A DNA stretch of 47,962 nucleotides from Ferrithrix thermotolerans DSM 19514 (GTDB taxonomy: Bacteria > Actinomycetota > Acidimicrobiia > Acidimicrobiales > Ilumatobacteraceae): contig CAMASN010000021.1 of the NCBI GenBank assembly GCA_945861025.1, positions 1 through 47,962 on the forward strand, written 5' to 3'. A program made the translations under genes and the position numbers. Below are positions 25,722-34,658 of the stretch, piece by piece. The notes below the pieces were generated by a model. That model had not been told where the DNA came from, searched no databases, and saw nothing but the letters and a program-made list of their open reading frames with translations. Within the stretch, counting starts at the first letter, position 1, and each line of letters opens with the position of its first letter.

Positions 25722-26258
25722 TCAGTCGACGGCGGCATCAAGCAGTCGGTCGAGAAATCGAAGCGCCGCGCTCGACGCCTCGGCTCGCCACAGGACAACC
25801 ACGTCGTCGCTCACTGCACCGTTGGCCGACTCTGTGAGCGCAGTGGCCATGCGCTCAATGTGATCGCGCTGCAGCAGCAACATCGGTCGGATGTCGATGG
25901 CACAGATGTCGGCGATGATGATCTTGAGCAAGAGCTCGCTGCGCAAGTCGCGCAGATGCGACACTGGCGCGTTCAACCATTTGCGGACTTGCGCCCGACC
26001 AGTTCGCGTCGCCGCGAGAATCGTACGGTTGCCACCGGCAATCCCTGGCTCTTCACCAACCTCGAGCGCGTATCCGCGCTCGAACAACTGGGCCAACGAT
26101 CGATAAGTCAGCGCCCTCGAGAGTGACCACACTCGGCCAACATCGCCATCGGGCTTCAGCCGCGCCGCAATGGCGAAACCGTGGGTTGGAGCCGCGTACA
26201 AGATGCCGAGGCACGCCCATTCTCCGAGCAAGAGATCGTGCTCAGCCCTCGGGTTCAT
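25722..26258 (-). CDS. PadR-family transcriptional regulator
   Basis: 178 aa. The N-terminal winged helix is [20 protein letters not shown], then [20 protein letters not shown], which is the PadR recognition region, followed by the wing ([19 protein letters not shown]). A C-terminal helical dimerisation part follows ([18 protein letters not shown]). Its start lies inside the 3' end of msrB (17-bp overlap), so the two are cotranscribed. Targets unknown; repression of the operon itself would be typical. Confidence 0.88.
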   Translation of the reverse strand: MNPRAEHDLLLGEWACLGILYAAPTHGFAIAARLKPDGDVGRVWSLSRALTYRSLAQLFERGYALEVGEEPGIAGGNRTILAATRTGRAQVRKWLNAPVSHLRDLRSELLLKIIIADICAIDIRPMLLLQRDHIERMATALTESANGAVSDDVVVLWRAEASSAALRFLDRLLDAAVD

Positions 26259-26646
26259 CGGCCACGAGATCGAGCGCCAAACTGTTCATGCAATAGCGCT
26301 GGCCGGTGGGCTGCGGACCATCGGGGAACAAATGCCCAAGGTGCGAGCCGCAACGCCGACACCGAACCTCAGTGCGCACCATGCCATGGCTACTGTCGTC
26401 GATGAGCACTACTGCATCGTCGTTCTTGGCGGTGTAGAAACTCGGCCAGCCACTACCCGACTCATACTTCGTCGCCGAGTCGAAGAGCTCGGCAGCGCAG
26501 CCGGCGCAGCGATAGGTGCCATCGGTGTGTTCGTCTACGTACTTGCCAGTCCACGCCCGTTCGGTGCCAGCGTTACGCAGCACCTGATACTGATCGGGGG
26601 TCAGCGTTGCCCGCCACTCGGCGTCGGTTCGTTCGATCTCAGGCAT
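26242..26646 (-). CDS. msrB: Peptide-methionine (R)-S-oxide reductase
   Basis: 134 aa with AAGGA 7 nt upstream. Complete MsrB signature: [20 protein letters not shown] (first zinc CxxC), [26 protein letters not shown] (second CxxC and HLGH), then [10 protein letters not shown] with the catalytic Cys. Repairs oxidised methionine in the cytosol using thioredoxin. Located 51 bp after modC on the same strand and overlapping padR. Confidence 0.97.
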   Translation of the reverse strand: MPEIERTDAEWRATLTPDQYQVLRNAGTERAWTGKYVDEHTDGTYRCAGCAAELFDSATKYESGSGWPSFYTAKNDDAVVLIDDSSHGMVRTEVRCRRCGSHLGHLFPDGPQPTGQRYCMNSLALDLVADEPEG

Positions 26647-26697
26647 GGTGATTCCTTGCTGTAGTTGCAGTAGTTGCTGTGCGGTTCATGGGTCGGC

Positions 26698-27753
26698 TCA
26701 TGCCGGATACACCTCGATGTCAGTGGCTTTCACCGTTGCATACAGGTCGTCGCCCGATCGTAGTTGCATTGACTCGAGCGCTGCCACGGTGATCTCAGCA
26801 GTCAATGGCAACTTTCCTTCGATACTCACGCGCGCACGCGCGCCGAGTCGATCGATCTCTACGACCGTTCCGGGCCATACGTTGCGGGCGCTTGAGCCCT
26901 CGGGGTGATCCCGAACGAGCGAGATCGAGTGCGGACGGATAATCGCCAGCGACGGCCCGGCTGGCGCATCGGCGATCACCACTCGTGCTCCGCTGCTCGT
27001 TGCAAGCACGCCTTCCGACACGTCGCCAGAAACTAGGTTCACACCGACGAGATCGGCTACGTAACGAGACCTTGGACGGGCGGTCACCTCGGCGAGTGTG
27101 CCAATTTGCACAATGCGGCCCGCATCGAGAATGGCGACACGATCGGCAAGCGCGTACGCATCGACAGGATCGTGAGTGACAACGATGGCCATACCCTCAA
27201 ACGACTCAAGGTGTCGATGAAGATCGCGGCGCACCTGTGCCCGCGTGCCCACGTCGAGCGCGGCAAGCGGTTCGTCGAGCAGGAGCAAGCGCGGCGAGGT
27301 CGCCAGCGCGCGAACTAGGGCAACACGTTGCGCTTGGCCGCCGGACAACGCGTTGGGACGAGCAGCCGCTAGCTCGGCCAGACCCACCCGCTTCAGCCAG
27401 TCGTGGGCAATGGCGAGCGCCTGCGCTTTCGGCGTGCCGCCAGCGCGCAAACCGAACGCGACGTTCTCAACAACTGTCATGTGCTCAAACAACACGTAGT
27501 TCTGAAACACGAACCCAACCGAGCGATCTTCGGGCTCAACGAACGCTGCAAGCGCGGGATCGTCTAGCGCCTTCGAGTCGATAGTGATTCGCCCAGCGTC
27601 GACTGCGGCGAGACCCGCAAGGCAACGCAACAGCGTGCTTTTACCCGCACCGTTCGGACCAAGCAGCGCCAGCACCTCACCGGGCCGCACCTCGATGTCG
27701 ACGCTCAGGTCGAGCGTTCCGCGGCGGAGTTGCACACCGGCGCGCAGGCTCAT
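26698..27753 (-). CDS. modC: Molybdate ABC transporter, ATP-binding protein
   Basis: 351 aa. Walker A is LLGPNGAGKSTLLRCLAG, the Q-loop is FVFQNYVLF, the ABC signature is NALSGGQAQRVALVRAL, and Walker B is RLLLLDEPLAALD, with a switch His in VVTHDP. The final ~75 residues (PGTVVEIDRLGARARVSIEG, then GDDLYATVKATDIEVYPA) form a MOP/TOBE domain, which identifies a molybdate-type importer. Its start overlaps the modB stop by 4 bp. Confidence 0.95.
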   Translation of the reverse strand: MSLRAGVQLRRGTLDLSVDIEVRPGEVLALLGPNGAGKSTLLRCLAGLAAVDAGRITIDSKALDDPALAAFVEPEDRSVGFVFQNYVLFEHMTVVENVAFGLRAGGTPKAQALAIAHDWLKRVGLAELAAARPNALSGGQAQRVALVRALATSPRLLLLDEPLAALDVGTRAQVRRDLHRHLESFEGMAIVVTHDPVDAYALADRVAILDAGRIVQIGTLAEVTARPRSRYVADLVGVNLVSGDVSEGVLATSSGARVVIADAPAGPSLAIIRPHSISLVRDHPEGSSARNVWPGTVVEIDRLGARARVSIEGKLPLTAEITVAALESMQLRSGDDLYATVKATDIEVYPA

Positions 27754-28583
27754 CGTTGCACTCTCGTCGACTCACTACCGGCTCGGATGAACCAGCGATC
27801 TCGAAGCGCTACAAGCACCGCGAACGAGATCGCGATCATCACCAACGCCAACACGATTGCCTGTTCGGGATTGGTCTCAAGAGCGAGGTACACCGCCAAC
27901 GGCATCGTCTGTGTGGTGCCGGGAAAGTTGCCAGCAAAGGTAATGGTGGCACCAAATTCACCGAGCGCACGCGCCCACGCCAACGCTGAACCAGCGGCCA
28001 GAGCTGGCCCGATTGCGGGCAGGGTCACTCGCCGAAACGTGTACCAACGCGAGGCACCGAGCGTGCGCGCAGCATCTTCGAATGAGGTGTCGAGTTGACG
28101 CAAGGCGGCCTCAACGGTGACCACCAAAAATGGCATGGCAACAAACGTTTGCGCGATGACCACGCCTGCTGTTGTGAACGGCAGGCGCAGGTCGAACCAG
28201 CGATCGAGATACTGCCCAACAATGCCGCGTCGACCAAGCGCGAAGAACAGAGCAACGCCACCAACAACCGGCGGCAGCACCATCGACATCATGCACAGCG
28301 CGCGTACGGCGCTGCGGCCAACGAACTGAACCCGGGCCAGCAGCCACGCCAGCGGGACACCAAAGATGATCGAGAGCAACGTGGCCCACAACGAACAGAC
28401 CATCGAGAGCCTCAGCGCAGTGAGTGCGCTGTCTTCGGTGAGGTATGCCCACGCATGCGACCACGGTGCCCGCCACAGCAAACCAATCACAGGCAGGGCG
28501 AAGAACAGCACAGCAACGGCGGCGAGGGCCGTGACCCACACCGGCACACCGGCACGCCTCTTCGGTCGCCGCCTCCAAATCAT
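27750..28583 (-). CDS. modB: Molybdate ABC transporter permease
   Basis: 277 aa with several membrane segments (VWVTALAAVAVLFFALPVIG, and others). The cytoplasmic EAA loop, SFEDAARTLGASRWYTFRRV, contacts the ATPase, and ALGEFGATITFAGN is typical of ModB/CysT-type permeases. It overlaps modA and modC by 4 bp at each end, so the three are translationally coupled. Confidence 0.95.
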   Translation of the reverse strand: MIWRRRPKRRAGVPVWVTALAAVAVLFFALPVIGLLWRAPWSHAWAYLTEDSALTALRLSMVCSLWATLLSIIFGVPLAWLLARVQFVGRSAVRALCMMSMVLPPVVGGVALFFALGRRGIVGQYLDRWFDLRLPFTTAGVVIAQTFVAMPFLVVTVEAALRQLDTSFEDAARTLGASRWYTFRRVTLPAIGPALAAGSALAWARALGEFGATITFAGNFPGTTQTMPLAVYLALETNPEQAIVLALVMIAISFAVLVALRDRWFIRAGSESTRVQR

Positions 28584-29350
28584 GGCGCCAAGAACCCATA
28601 CTTCGCCAGAATCGCCTGACCCTGCGAGGCGCTCACGAAGTCGATAAAGACCTGAGCCAGCGCAGCGTTTGGAGCTTCCTTCGTAACTGCCATCGGATAG
28701 TTGGTGACCACGTTGACATCGGTCGGAATCTCTACGCCAACAGCCTTGTCGCCAGCAGCCTGCACGTCGGTGGCGAACACGATGCCTGCATCGGCTTCGC
28801 CGGCTGTCACCTTGGCAACGACCCCCTTGACCCTGTCTTCAAGACTCTTCGGGGTCATGGTCACGTTCGAGTTCTTCAGGATCTTCGCTGCACCTTGGCC
28901 GCATGGCACGGTCTCTGCACACAACACGACCACAAGGCCGGGCTTGGCCAGATCGGCCAGGCCAGTGATGCCCTGCGGATTGCCGTTTTCGACGATGATC
29001 TGAAAGGTGTTCTTCGCAATCGCCACTGGGTCACCAGCAACTTCACCTGCAGCGGCGAGCTTCTTCATGTTCGTATCGTCGGCCGAGACAAACACATCAG
29101 CAGGTGCCCCCTGACTGATCTGGGTGACCAGTTCGCTTGAGCCGGAAAAGTTGAACGTAACCTTCGCATCGGGGTTGACCACGTTGAATGCGGCCGCTAG
29201 GTCAGTAAACGCGTCGGTCAATGACGACGCCGCGAACACCACGATGTCACCCGAGCCCGCTGCCTCACCACCCGATGCGGCGCCGCACGAAGCAACAAGC
29301 GGTACAAGAATCGCTACGAATGAAACGAGGAATAGCCGTTTGGTTCGCAC
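28580..29350 (-). CDS. modA: Molybdate-binding lipoprotein
   Basis: 256 aa, GTG start at 29350. The signal peptide ends with a lipobox (VAILVPLVASCGAASG). The body has the ModA/type II binding-protein pattern: VVFAASSLTDAFTDLAAAF, then NFSGSSELVTQISQGAPADV, FVSADDTNMKKL, and later ADAGIVFATDV. It captures molybdate/tungstate outside the membrane for ModBC. No Mo-riboswitch or ModE palindrome is visible in the 24 bp before it. Confidence 0.96.
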   Translation of the reverse strand: MRTKRLFLVSFVAILVPLVASCGAASGGEAAGSGDIVVFAASSLTDAFTDLAAAFNVVNPDAKVTFNFSGSSELVTQISQGAPADVFVSADDTNMKKLAAAGEVAGDPVAIAKNTFQIIVENGNPQGITGLADLAKPGLVVVLCAETVPCGQGAAKILKNSNVTMTPKSLEDRVKGVVAKVTAGEADAGIVFATDVQAAGDKAVGVEIPTDVNVVTNYPMAVTKEAPNAALAQVFIDFVSASQGQAILAKYGFLAP

Positions 29351-29374
29351 GTGCTGACAATAGTCAACTAGTAA

Positions 29375-29755
29375 CTAAAGGAGCGAACTGTCCGACGCCG
29401 ACAAGCTGCCGCCACCAAGACGCGGATCAGCCCACATCGCCGACATATCGACCAGGGTCACTTTGAGATCTCGAAAGCCGAATCCCATCGTGTTCAGAAA
29501 GCCTTCTGTCTCAACGAGACCGTGCACATGGGCCGCCGTCTCCGGGTCGTCGCCACCAACGCGAACCTCGTAGCGAAAGTTGAAGAAGTCAATGCGCTTG
29601 TCATAGGTAAACGTGCCTTCGCCGGTGTAGCCCGACTTCATGATGTCGTGCTCGTCGACGCCGCCCACGAGATAGCTGCGCGCCTTTGCGGTGAGGTCAA
29701 GAAACCGACCTCTCACCGTGACCCGAAACACTCGTTCATTCGAGCCGTCATGCAC
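29375..29755 (-). CDS. DUF6204 family protein
   Basis: 126 aa if started at GTG 29755; a GTG at 29809 would overlap the divergent YkgJ gene. ERVFRVTVRGRFLDLTAKAR, DEHDIMKSGYTGEGTFTYDK and FFNFRYEVRVG match the small actinobacterial DUF6204 family as I recall it. Function is unknown. It lies 24 bp upstream of modA on the same strand, so it probably heads the mod operon, but no mechanistic link is visible. Confidence 0.75.
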   Translation of the reverse strand: MHDGSNERVFRVTVRGRFLDLTAKARSYLVGGVDEHDIMKSGYTGEGTFTYDKRIDFFNFRYEVRVGGDDPETAAHVHGLVETEGFLNTMGFGFRDLKVTLVDMSAMWADPRLGGGSLSASDSSLL

Positions 29756-29780
29756 GCCCTCAGCGTAATCTAATTGGGCG

Positions 29781-30353
29781 ATGACTGACCGAGACCCCAC
29801 GCCCGACACTCAGTTAGATGCGGGAGATTTCGCTTCGTGGCTGGTCGAAATTCGCGGCGCGATCCGCGGCGACAACCCATCAGATGTTCCGTGCGGCGAC
29901 TGCACGGCGTGTTGCACAGCATCGCAGTTCATCCACATCGCACCCGATGAAACCGATGCGTTGGCGCACATCCCTTCGGCGCTGCTGTTTCCCGCTCCGC
30001 GCCTGCCAAGCGGACACGTACTCATGGGCTACAACGAACGCGGTCAATGCCCGATGCTCATCGACAACCGCTGCTCGATCTACGAGCATCGCCCGCGCGC
30101 ATGCCGCACGTACGACTGCCGCGTGTTTGCGGCCACGGGTCTTGAGCCCGACGACGACAAGATTCTGGTTGCGCAGCAGGTGCGACGTTGGCGCTTCAGC
30201 TTCGCCACGCAATCCGACCACGATGCCTACGACGCGCTATGCACCGCAGCCAACCAGCTACGCCTAGATCCAAGCGAACTACCGCAAGGCATCAGCCCAT
30301 CGAACACCACCCACATCGCGATTCACGCGATCGAGATCGCCGACACGCACTGA
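29781..30353 (+). CDS. YkgJ-family cysteine-cluster protein
   Basis: 190 aa. CGDCTACCTASQFIHIAPDE begins the cluster, followed by CPMLIDNRCSIYEHRPRACR and TYDC. These Cys-rich motifs define the zinc/iron-chelating YkgJ family (PF03692). Such proteins bind a metal ion or Fe-S cluster and are of uncertain biochemical role. A TAATCT hexamer at 29766-29771 may be its -10 box, giving a very short leader. It converges with a phosphotransferase over a 7-bp hairpin. Confidence 0.9.
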   Translation: MTDRDPTPDTQLDAGDFASWLVEIRGAIRGDNPSDVPCGDCTACCTASQFIHIAPDETDALAHIPSALLFPAPRLPSGHVLMGYNERGQCPMLIDNRCSIYEHRPRACRTYDCRVFAATGLEPDDDKILVAQQVRRWRFSFATQSDHDAYDALCTAANQLRLDPSELPQGISPSNTTHIAIHAIEIADTH

Positions 30354-30356
30354 TCT

Positions 30357-30380
30357 CGGCCGAGTACATCTAGTCGGCCG
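30357..30380. terminator. Small hairpin between convergent genes
   Basis: CGGCCGA (30357-30363) pairs perfectly with TCGGCCG (30374-30380) around a 10-nt loop that holds the phosphotransferase stop codon. A modest terminator candidate. Confidence 0.4.
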
Positions 30381-31386
30381 CAATCAGTCCGGGCACCTCA
30401 TGGCGGTACACGCCAACATCGAGATAGCGACGCAACTTGGTCACCGTGTTTGCGAGATACCGCGGAAGCATGTCGCGAAACTCGGCGTTGATCGTGGCGA
30501 TCACATCGTTGAGTAACACCAAGTTACGCGCCGCCAGCATCGCTTCGTATTGATTGGCCGTGAATGGCGGCAAATCGCGAACCTGTTGATAGCCCTCGAG
30601 GAACGCCGCCTCAAGTTCGTCGTCGTCGCGCAGGTAGTACGCCGCAATCGCCAGGTCTAAGGCCGGCACGCCAAAACCGCAGTCGTCGAAGTCGAACACT
30701 GCGAGGCGGCCCCGATTCCATTTGAGGTTGGCCGAATGCAGATCAGCGTGAAGAACATGGCGCCGCGCATTGTGCACGAGTGACTCGAATTGCGACTGCG
30801 TATGAGCGAGCGCTGCATCGATGACGCTGCGCTCACCAGCGCCAATCAGCGGATGCTCGCTACTGAGATTGTTCGCCGTGCTCATCAGTACCGAATCGAC
30901 ATCAGGCAACTCTGCGTGATCGGGCAGCACCCACTGCTCGCCGTGGGCGTGCAACGCGGCGGCAGCGCGACCAACCGCAATCATCCGCGGCACCGTGGTG
31001 GAGTCCTCGAGATCGGGACCCGGCAGCCAACTGAACAACACCGCTGGCAACTCGCGGCCGAGGTCGGCTGCGAACACGCTTGTACAGAGATCACCATTCA
31101 CGGCGGCTTGCGGAACCGGCAGAATCAGGTCGGTGTCGCGCGACAACGCAGTGAGCCACGAAATCTCACCAGTCACATTGGCAAACGAACGATTCCCGCT
31201 GACATTGAGCCGAAGTGCATACCGACGACCATCGCTGGTATCGACTCGAAACGTGGTGTTGTAGCCGTGGTAGATCAGGCGAAGGCACGCAACATCAATG
31301 GGATAGCTACGAAGTGCGTTGAGAGCAACGGCGCGAAGCCGTCGGACCTGAGATTGCGCCGAGCGTTCGTTGAACCGGCGAACCAT
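30370..31386 (-). CDS. Aminoglycoside phosphotransferase-fold kinase (APH/homoserine kinase type II-like)
   Basis: 338 aa. GGAG lies about 7 nt before ATG 31386. Kinase hallmarks: YNTTFRVDTSDGRRYALRLN (nucleotide-binding strand pair with Lys/Arg), RHVLHADLHSANLKW (catalytic Brenner loop HxDxxxxN), and AVFDFDDCGFGVPALDLA (metal-binding DFD). Domain length is standard for the phosphotransferase enzyme family, which phosphorylates small alcohols, amino acids, sugars or antibiotics; the substrate cannot be read from sequence. The small basic ORF ends 11 bp upstream and is likely cotranscribed. Confidence 0.9.
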   Translation of the reverse strand: MVRRFNERSAQSQVRRLRAVALNALRSYPIDVACLRLIYHGYNTTFRVDTSDGRRYALRLNVSGNRSFANVTGEISWLTALSRDTDLILPVPQAAVNGDLCTSVFAADLGRELPAVLFSWLPGPDLEDSTTVPRMIAVGRAAAALHAHGEQWVLPDHAELPDVDSVLMSTANNLSSEHPLIGAGERSVIDAALAHTQSQFESLVHNARRHVLHADLHSANLKWNRGRLAVFDFDDCGFGVPALDLAIAAYYLRDDDELEAAFLEGYQQVRDLPPFTANQYEAMLAARNLVLLNDVIATINAEFRDMLPRYLANTVTKLRRYLDVGVYRHEVPGLIAAD

Positions 31387-31397
31387 CGGGACTCCGT

Positions 31398-31715
31398 CTA
31401 AAAACGACGGTCGTTGGTCTTCTTCTTTGGTGGAGCCTTGAACGGGGCCTCAATGAGCGCTTCGAACGCAGCATCGTCGGGCTGCTTTGGCTCGTTGAGC
31501 TTCTGCAAGTAGACCTTGAGAGCGGCACGGGCTGGGGCGACCTGGTCGCCCTTGGTGCCCACCGAGCGGGCAAGCGCATCTTTGGCCTTGACCACGCGGT
31601 CTTTACGCGTGGTTTTCTCCTCTTCGGAGATCGCACGCTTGGGCTTGTCAGCAGCGGGTGCGTTGCGACGAGCTTCCATTTCCTGCAGCGGTGTGAGCTT
31701 CGGGGCGATAGCCAT
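31398..31715 (-). CDS. Small Lys/Ala-rich hypothetical protein
   Basis: 105 aa. A good Shine-Dalgarno (AAGGA, 9 nt upstream) and tight spacing to the following kinase gene support it as real. It is highly charged and low-complexity (EEEKTTRKDRVVKAKDALAR near the middle, FKAPPKKKTNDRRF at the end) and probably mostly helical or disordered. No signal, membrane segment or recognised domain. The Lys-rich nature allows nucleic-acid binding, but nothing proves it. Confidence 0.7.
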   Translation of the reverse strand: MAIAPKLTPLQEMEARRNAPAADKPKRAISEEEKTTRKDRVVKAKDALARSVGTKGDQVAPARAALKVYLQKLNEPKQPDDAAFEALIEAPFKAPPKKKTNDRRF

Positions 31716-31719
31716 AGCA

Positions 31720-31968
31720 CTAATCCTTCAGATCGGGTCGTAGCAAAGATACCTGCTCAGTACGCCAATCCCCCATCGGCAATTTGCCGCACACCATTTT
31801 GGGCAGGTACCAGCACGGTCGCAGCACAAATCGCAGGGACACCGAAGCATTGACCAGCGGGCGTACGACCTCAGCTCGATGAATGGCATCCGCAAAGCCG
31901 CACTGGGCAGGGGCTAGCGCGAACCGAGCCGCACCGACCAGCCGCCTAGCGGTACGCGTCGTATACAT
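31720..31968 (-). CDS. Possible small ORF, unrecognised
   Basis: 82 codons. Its TAG ends 4 nt before the next ATG, an operon-like spacing, and a TTGACA lies about 35 nt upstream of its ATG with a weak GGTCTT at 17-bp spacing. The product (MYTTRTARRLVGAARFALAP at the start) shows no domain I recognise, and its codon third positions are less GC-rich than neighbours. It may be a remnant or chance ORF. Confidence 0.25.
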   Translation of the reverse strand: MYTTRTARRLVGAARFALAPAQCGFADAIHRAEVVRPLVNASVSLRFVLRPCWYLPKMVCGKLPMGDWRTEQVSLLRPDLKD

Positions 31969-32040
31969 CCGAGATCAAAAAGACCTACGACGATCGGCCT
32001 CTTGTCAATACCCGTGGCCGCTGCGCTTAATAGTCGAGGC

Positions 32041-32076
32041 ACGCGAAGTCCCGACAAAAGCCCCCGGACTTCGCGT
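32041..32076. terminator. Perfect 11-bp inverted repeat, hairpin of unknown role
   Basis: ACGCGAAGTCC and GGACTTCGCGT flank a 14-nt loop; an additional C-G pair extends the stem to 12. It is 187 bp past the methyltransferase stop (minus strand), so it could terminate that operon or belong to a structured leader. Confidence 0.45.
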
Positions 32077-32262
32077 GTCGATAGCTGCCAGGCAGCCGAA
32101 ATCGGAAATCCGAAGGCCAGTTCCCACACCGGAGTCGGCGGCACCGAACCGCGTCCGGCCAACCGGGTCGCGAATGGCGACATCATCGTGGGCGATGCGT
32201 TGATTGAAAACGGTGCCGAACTGGTCCAACTACCGGCGCAGGCTCGGTATTCTGCTGCCCAC

Positions 32263-33099
32263 TCAGCGACGTCGCATCACGAGCATGAAGTGATCACCCA
32301 TGTCACGAAAGAGCGGCCACCTCGCTGTGACGGCATCGAGCGAAACCAATCGCCCGAACATTTTGGGAAACTTCTCGGCCACCTTGTCGAGATACGGCGG
32401 CGGCACAAACAGTGACAGAGATTCGTAGTACTCGACCTGCCACTGATCGGCATCGCCAATCCACTCCCGAGCAAACTCGCGTGGCGTGAAGTAGCGAGTC
32501 CAGATGATGTGGCCGTTCATGCCGACCGGCGTGGACTCACGCTCGAAACGCACCTTGGCCCGCGTGAAGCGACGCTTTCGAACGTAGTGAGCCACTTCCC
32601 ACGGGCAGTATCGGCCGATGACGGTGAACACTGCATAGCCGCCCGGACGGGTGATAGCGGCAAGCGAGGACGCCGTGTGGCCAAGGTCGGGAACACAGTT
32701 GAGCGGGCCAAAGTTTGAGTACGAAAGATCGATCGTGTCAGGGCCGAGGTTGAACTCAGACCCGAGGCGATCGAACTCTTGAGCGCCAACACGCAGAGCC
32801 GTGATCTGGCCAGGCTCGCAGTTGGCGCGAGCGCCAGCGCGCTCGACCATCTCGGGTGACCAATCGGTAGCAAACACATGATGACCGAGTTGCGCGAAAT
32901 GTTGAGCGTCGATGCCCGTGCCGCATCCGATATCGATGAGCGTTGAAGGGTCCTTAAGGAAACCTTCGACCCGCTGCCACACGATGTCGCGCATGCGTTG
33001 GATGAGCGGGTTATTGCCCTGCGGACCGTCGTAGGTTGGCGCCACACTGTCGAAGGCGGCAGCCGTCTCGGCCAACTGATCGGAGATTGGAGGGGTCAT
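32263..33099 (-). CDS. Class I SAM-dependent methyltransferase
   Basis: 278 aa. Motif I is TLIDIGCGTGIDAQHFAQLG, motif II is HHVFATDWSPEMVERA (acidic ribose-binding residue), and the post-motif is DLSYSNFGPLNCVPD. A Rossmann methyltransferase with a C-terminal cap that ends VMRRR. Its ATG overlaps the upstream radical SAM gene (ATGA). Clusters with glycosyltransferases, so methylation of a sugar or polyketide-like acceptor is likely, but the acceptor is unknown. Confidence 0.9.
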   Translation of the reverse strand: MTPPISDQLAETAAAFDSVAPTYDGPQGNNPLIQRMRDIVWQRVEGFLKDPSTLIDIGCGTGIDAQHFAQLGHHVFATDWSPEMVERAGARANCEPGQITALRVGAQEFDRLGSEFNLGPDTIDLSYSNFGPLNCVPDLGHTASSLAAITRPGGYAVFTVIGRYCPWEVAHYVRKRRFTRAKVRFERESTPVGMNGHIIWTRYFTPREFAREWIGDADQWQVEYYESLSLFVPPPYLDKVAEKFPKMFGRLVSLDAVTARWPLFRDMGDHFMLVMRRR

Positions 33100-34631
33100 G
33101 CGTGATTGCCGTTCATCGTGACTTCGACTGATGCTGCGGTGATTGAGACCGTCTCGGCGGCCACTGGAATACGCAACCGAGTTGGGTTCGGGTTACGTTC
33201 GCTTGGCTCTCGCTCGCGCAGCGCAGCCCAAGCAGTAGCGACTCGCTCGCGGTGCTCATCCAACCCAAGTTCGCTGAGCTGTGGGTGAGGCGCCCGGCTG
33301 AGACCGAGATCGCGACGGCGGAGGTCGAGATCGTCGTGCAGGCAGTGGTGGAGCGCTCGATAAAAGCCGGTGGCGTAGGTGCCCGCGAAGATCATTGCGA
33401 GGTCGCCTGAGTCTTGCCAGTTGGCGTGATCGGTGAGATCAGATTTCACCATCTCGTAAAACTTTGTGCCGGGCAACGGGTAGCTCACGCTGACCCCAAT
33501 GTCATCAGGCATCAAATCGGCCACGAGATCGATAGTGGCGCAGATGTCTTCCCATGTCTCGCCCGGGTAGCCGAACTGGATGAAGAAACACGCCCGAACT
33601 CCGTGTTCGCCAAGGCGGCGGCGCGCCTCGCGAATCTCATCGACGGTGATTTCCTTGTCCATCGCATCGAGGACGCGCTGGCTGCCGCTTTCGGCGCCAA
33701 GCCACACCTCTTTGCACTTTGACCGGGCCAAGGCATCGACGGCAACGTCGTTCATCAAATCGCACCGCGACTGAATGGTGAACGGCACTGCGCCACCAGT
33801 GGATTCGATGTGGTCGGCAAACTCGGCGAGCCAGTCGCTGCGCAGACCAAAGATGTCGTCGGCGAACCACACATGATCGGGCGCATGTTGAAACTTGAGT
33901 TGCGTCATCTCATCGGCAACAGCCACGGGACTGCGCATCGAGTAGCGCTGGCCCCAGATTGGCTTGGCGCACCAGTTGCATGAATACGGGCAACCACGCG
34001 TAGACACCATGTTGAGCGAGAACTCGCCATGATGCGAGAGCCATGCGTCGCGGTAGGCACCGATGTCGATGAGGTCTCGCGCTGGCAACCCGAACACGTC
34101 GGGGTGCCGCTCGATTGAGCGGTGACCCGTGCTGGCGATTTCGCCATCGACCAAGATTGCCGAACCGGCCACCTGTTCTAGGGCCATAGAGCGCCCAAGC
34201 CAACGATCGACAATTTCGGCCACGGCATGTTCGCCCTCACCAAGCAGACAGACCTCGGCGCCGGCGCCGAGGTACACCTCGGGATGATCGGTGACATCGG
34301 CACCCGACATCGCGACCTTGCAACCCCGCGCCAGCGCCATGCCCAGCATGGTGATCGCGGCCTCGCGCATGCGGGCCAAACACATCTTCGACAAGAAGTT
34401 GAAGTTGTCTTCGAACAGCACCACCACGCGAGGCTGATGTTGCTCAAGCGCAGCCTCGAAATCGGATTCGTCGGCGGCGAGCATGGCGTCGAAAACGGCT
34501 ACGTCGTATCCCCGCTCGCGGAGCACCGATGCGGCATACAGCGTGGCCAGAGGCGGATACGGCCGCATCTTTGCCTTCTGTTTCGCGTCGAGGTTGAGGT
34601 AGTACGAATGGGCCAGCAACACGTCGCGCAT
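33096..34631 (-). CDS. B12-binding-domain radical SAM protein
   Basis: 511 aa from ATG 34631 (GTG 34643 is the alternative). The N-terminal ~150 residues form a cobalamin-binding Rossmann domain of the BchE/P-methylase type (PYPPLATLYAASVLRERGYD, then VVLFEDNFNFLSKM). Around residue ~210, TRGCPYSCNWCAKPIWG carries the CxxxCxxC [4Fe-4S]/SAM motif. Further TIM-barrel landmarks: HVWFADDIFGLR, EVWLGAESGSQRVLDAMDK, and CFFIQFGYPGETWEDI. Such enzymes methylate unreactive carbon or phosphorus, or catalyse ring formation, using adenosyl radicals and cobalamin. Overlaps the methyltransferase by 4 bp. Confidence 0.92.
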   Translation of the reverse strand: MRDVLLAHSYYLNLDAKQKAKMRPYPPLATLYAASVLRERGYDVAVFDAMLAADESDFEAALEQHQPRVVVLFEDNFNFLSKMCLARMREAAITMLGMALARGCKVAMSGADVTDHPEVYLGAGAEVCLLGEGEHAVAEIVDRWLGRSMALEQVAGSAILVDGEIASTGHRSIERHPDVFGLPARDLIDIGAYRDAWLSHHGEFSLNMVSTRGCPYSCNWCAKPIWGQRYSMRSPVAVADEMTQLKFQHAPDHVWFADDIFGLRSDWLAEFADHIESTGGAVPFTIQSRCDLMNDVAVDALARSKCKEVWLGAESGSQRVLDAMDKEITVDEIREARRRLGEHGVRACFFIQFGYPGETWEDICATIDLVADLMPDDIGVSVSYPLPGTKFYEMVKSDLTDHANWQDSGDLAMIFAGTYATGFYRALHHCLHDDLDLRRRDLGLSRAPHPQLSELGLDEHRERVATAWAALREREPSERNPNPTRLRIPVAAETVSITAASVEVTMNGNHA

Positions 34632-34658
34632 AAAACGAGACACTAACCGACTGAGGCT

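Larger units (their letters stand above)
31716..32262. other. 547-bp region without a recognised gene
   Basis: The region separates the small basic ORF from the methyltransferase, both on the minus strand. It contains a perfect 11-bp inverted repeat (ACGCGAAGTCC at 32041-32051 and its complement at 32066-32076, 14-nt loop). A second, looser one is CGTCGTA/TACGACG (31957-31963 and 31986-31992). A minus-strand TTGACA (32008-32003) resembles a -35 box. A weak 82-codon ORF lies at 31720-31968. The hairpin could be a terminator or part of a structured RNA upstream of the minus-strand genes. No tRNA-like cloverleaf was found. Confidence 0.55.

Noticed and set aside
29351-29374. Molybdenum-cofactor riboswitch before modA
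   Set aside because: Only 24 bp separate modA from the upstream gene, too short for the element, and no conserved stems are visible.
31883-32203. 106-codon plus-strand ORF in the large intergenic region
   Set aside because: No Shine-Dalgarno sequence, mixed composition, and it spans the hairpin; nothing recognisable.
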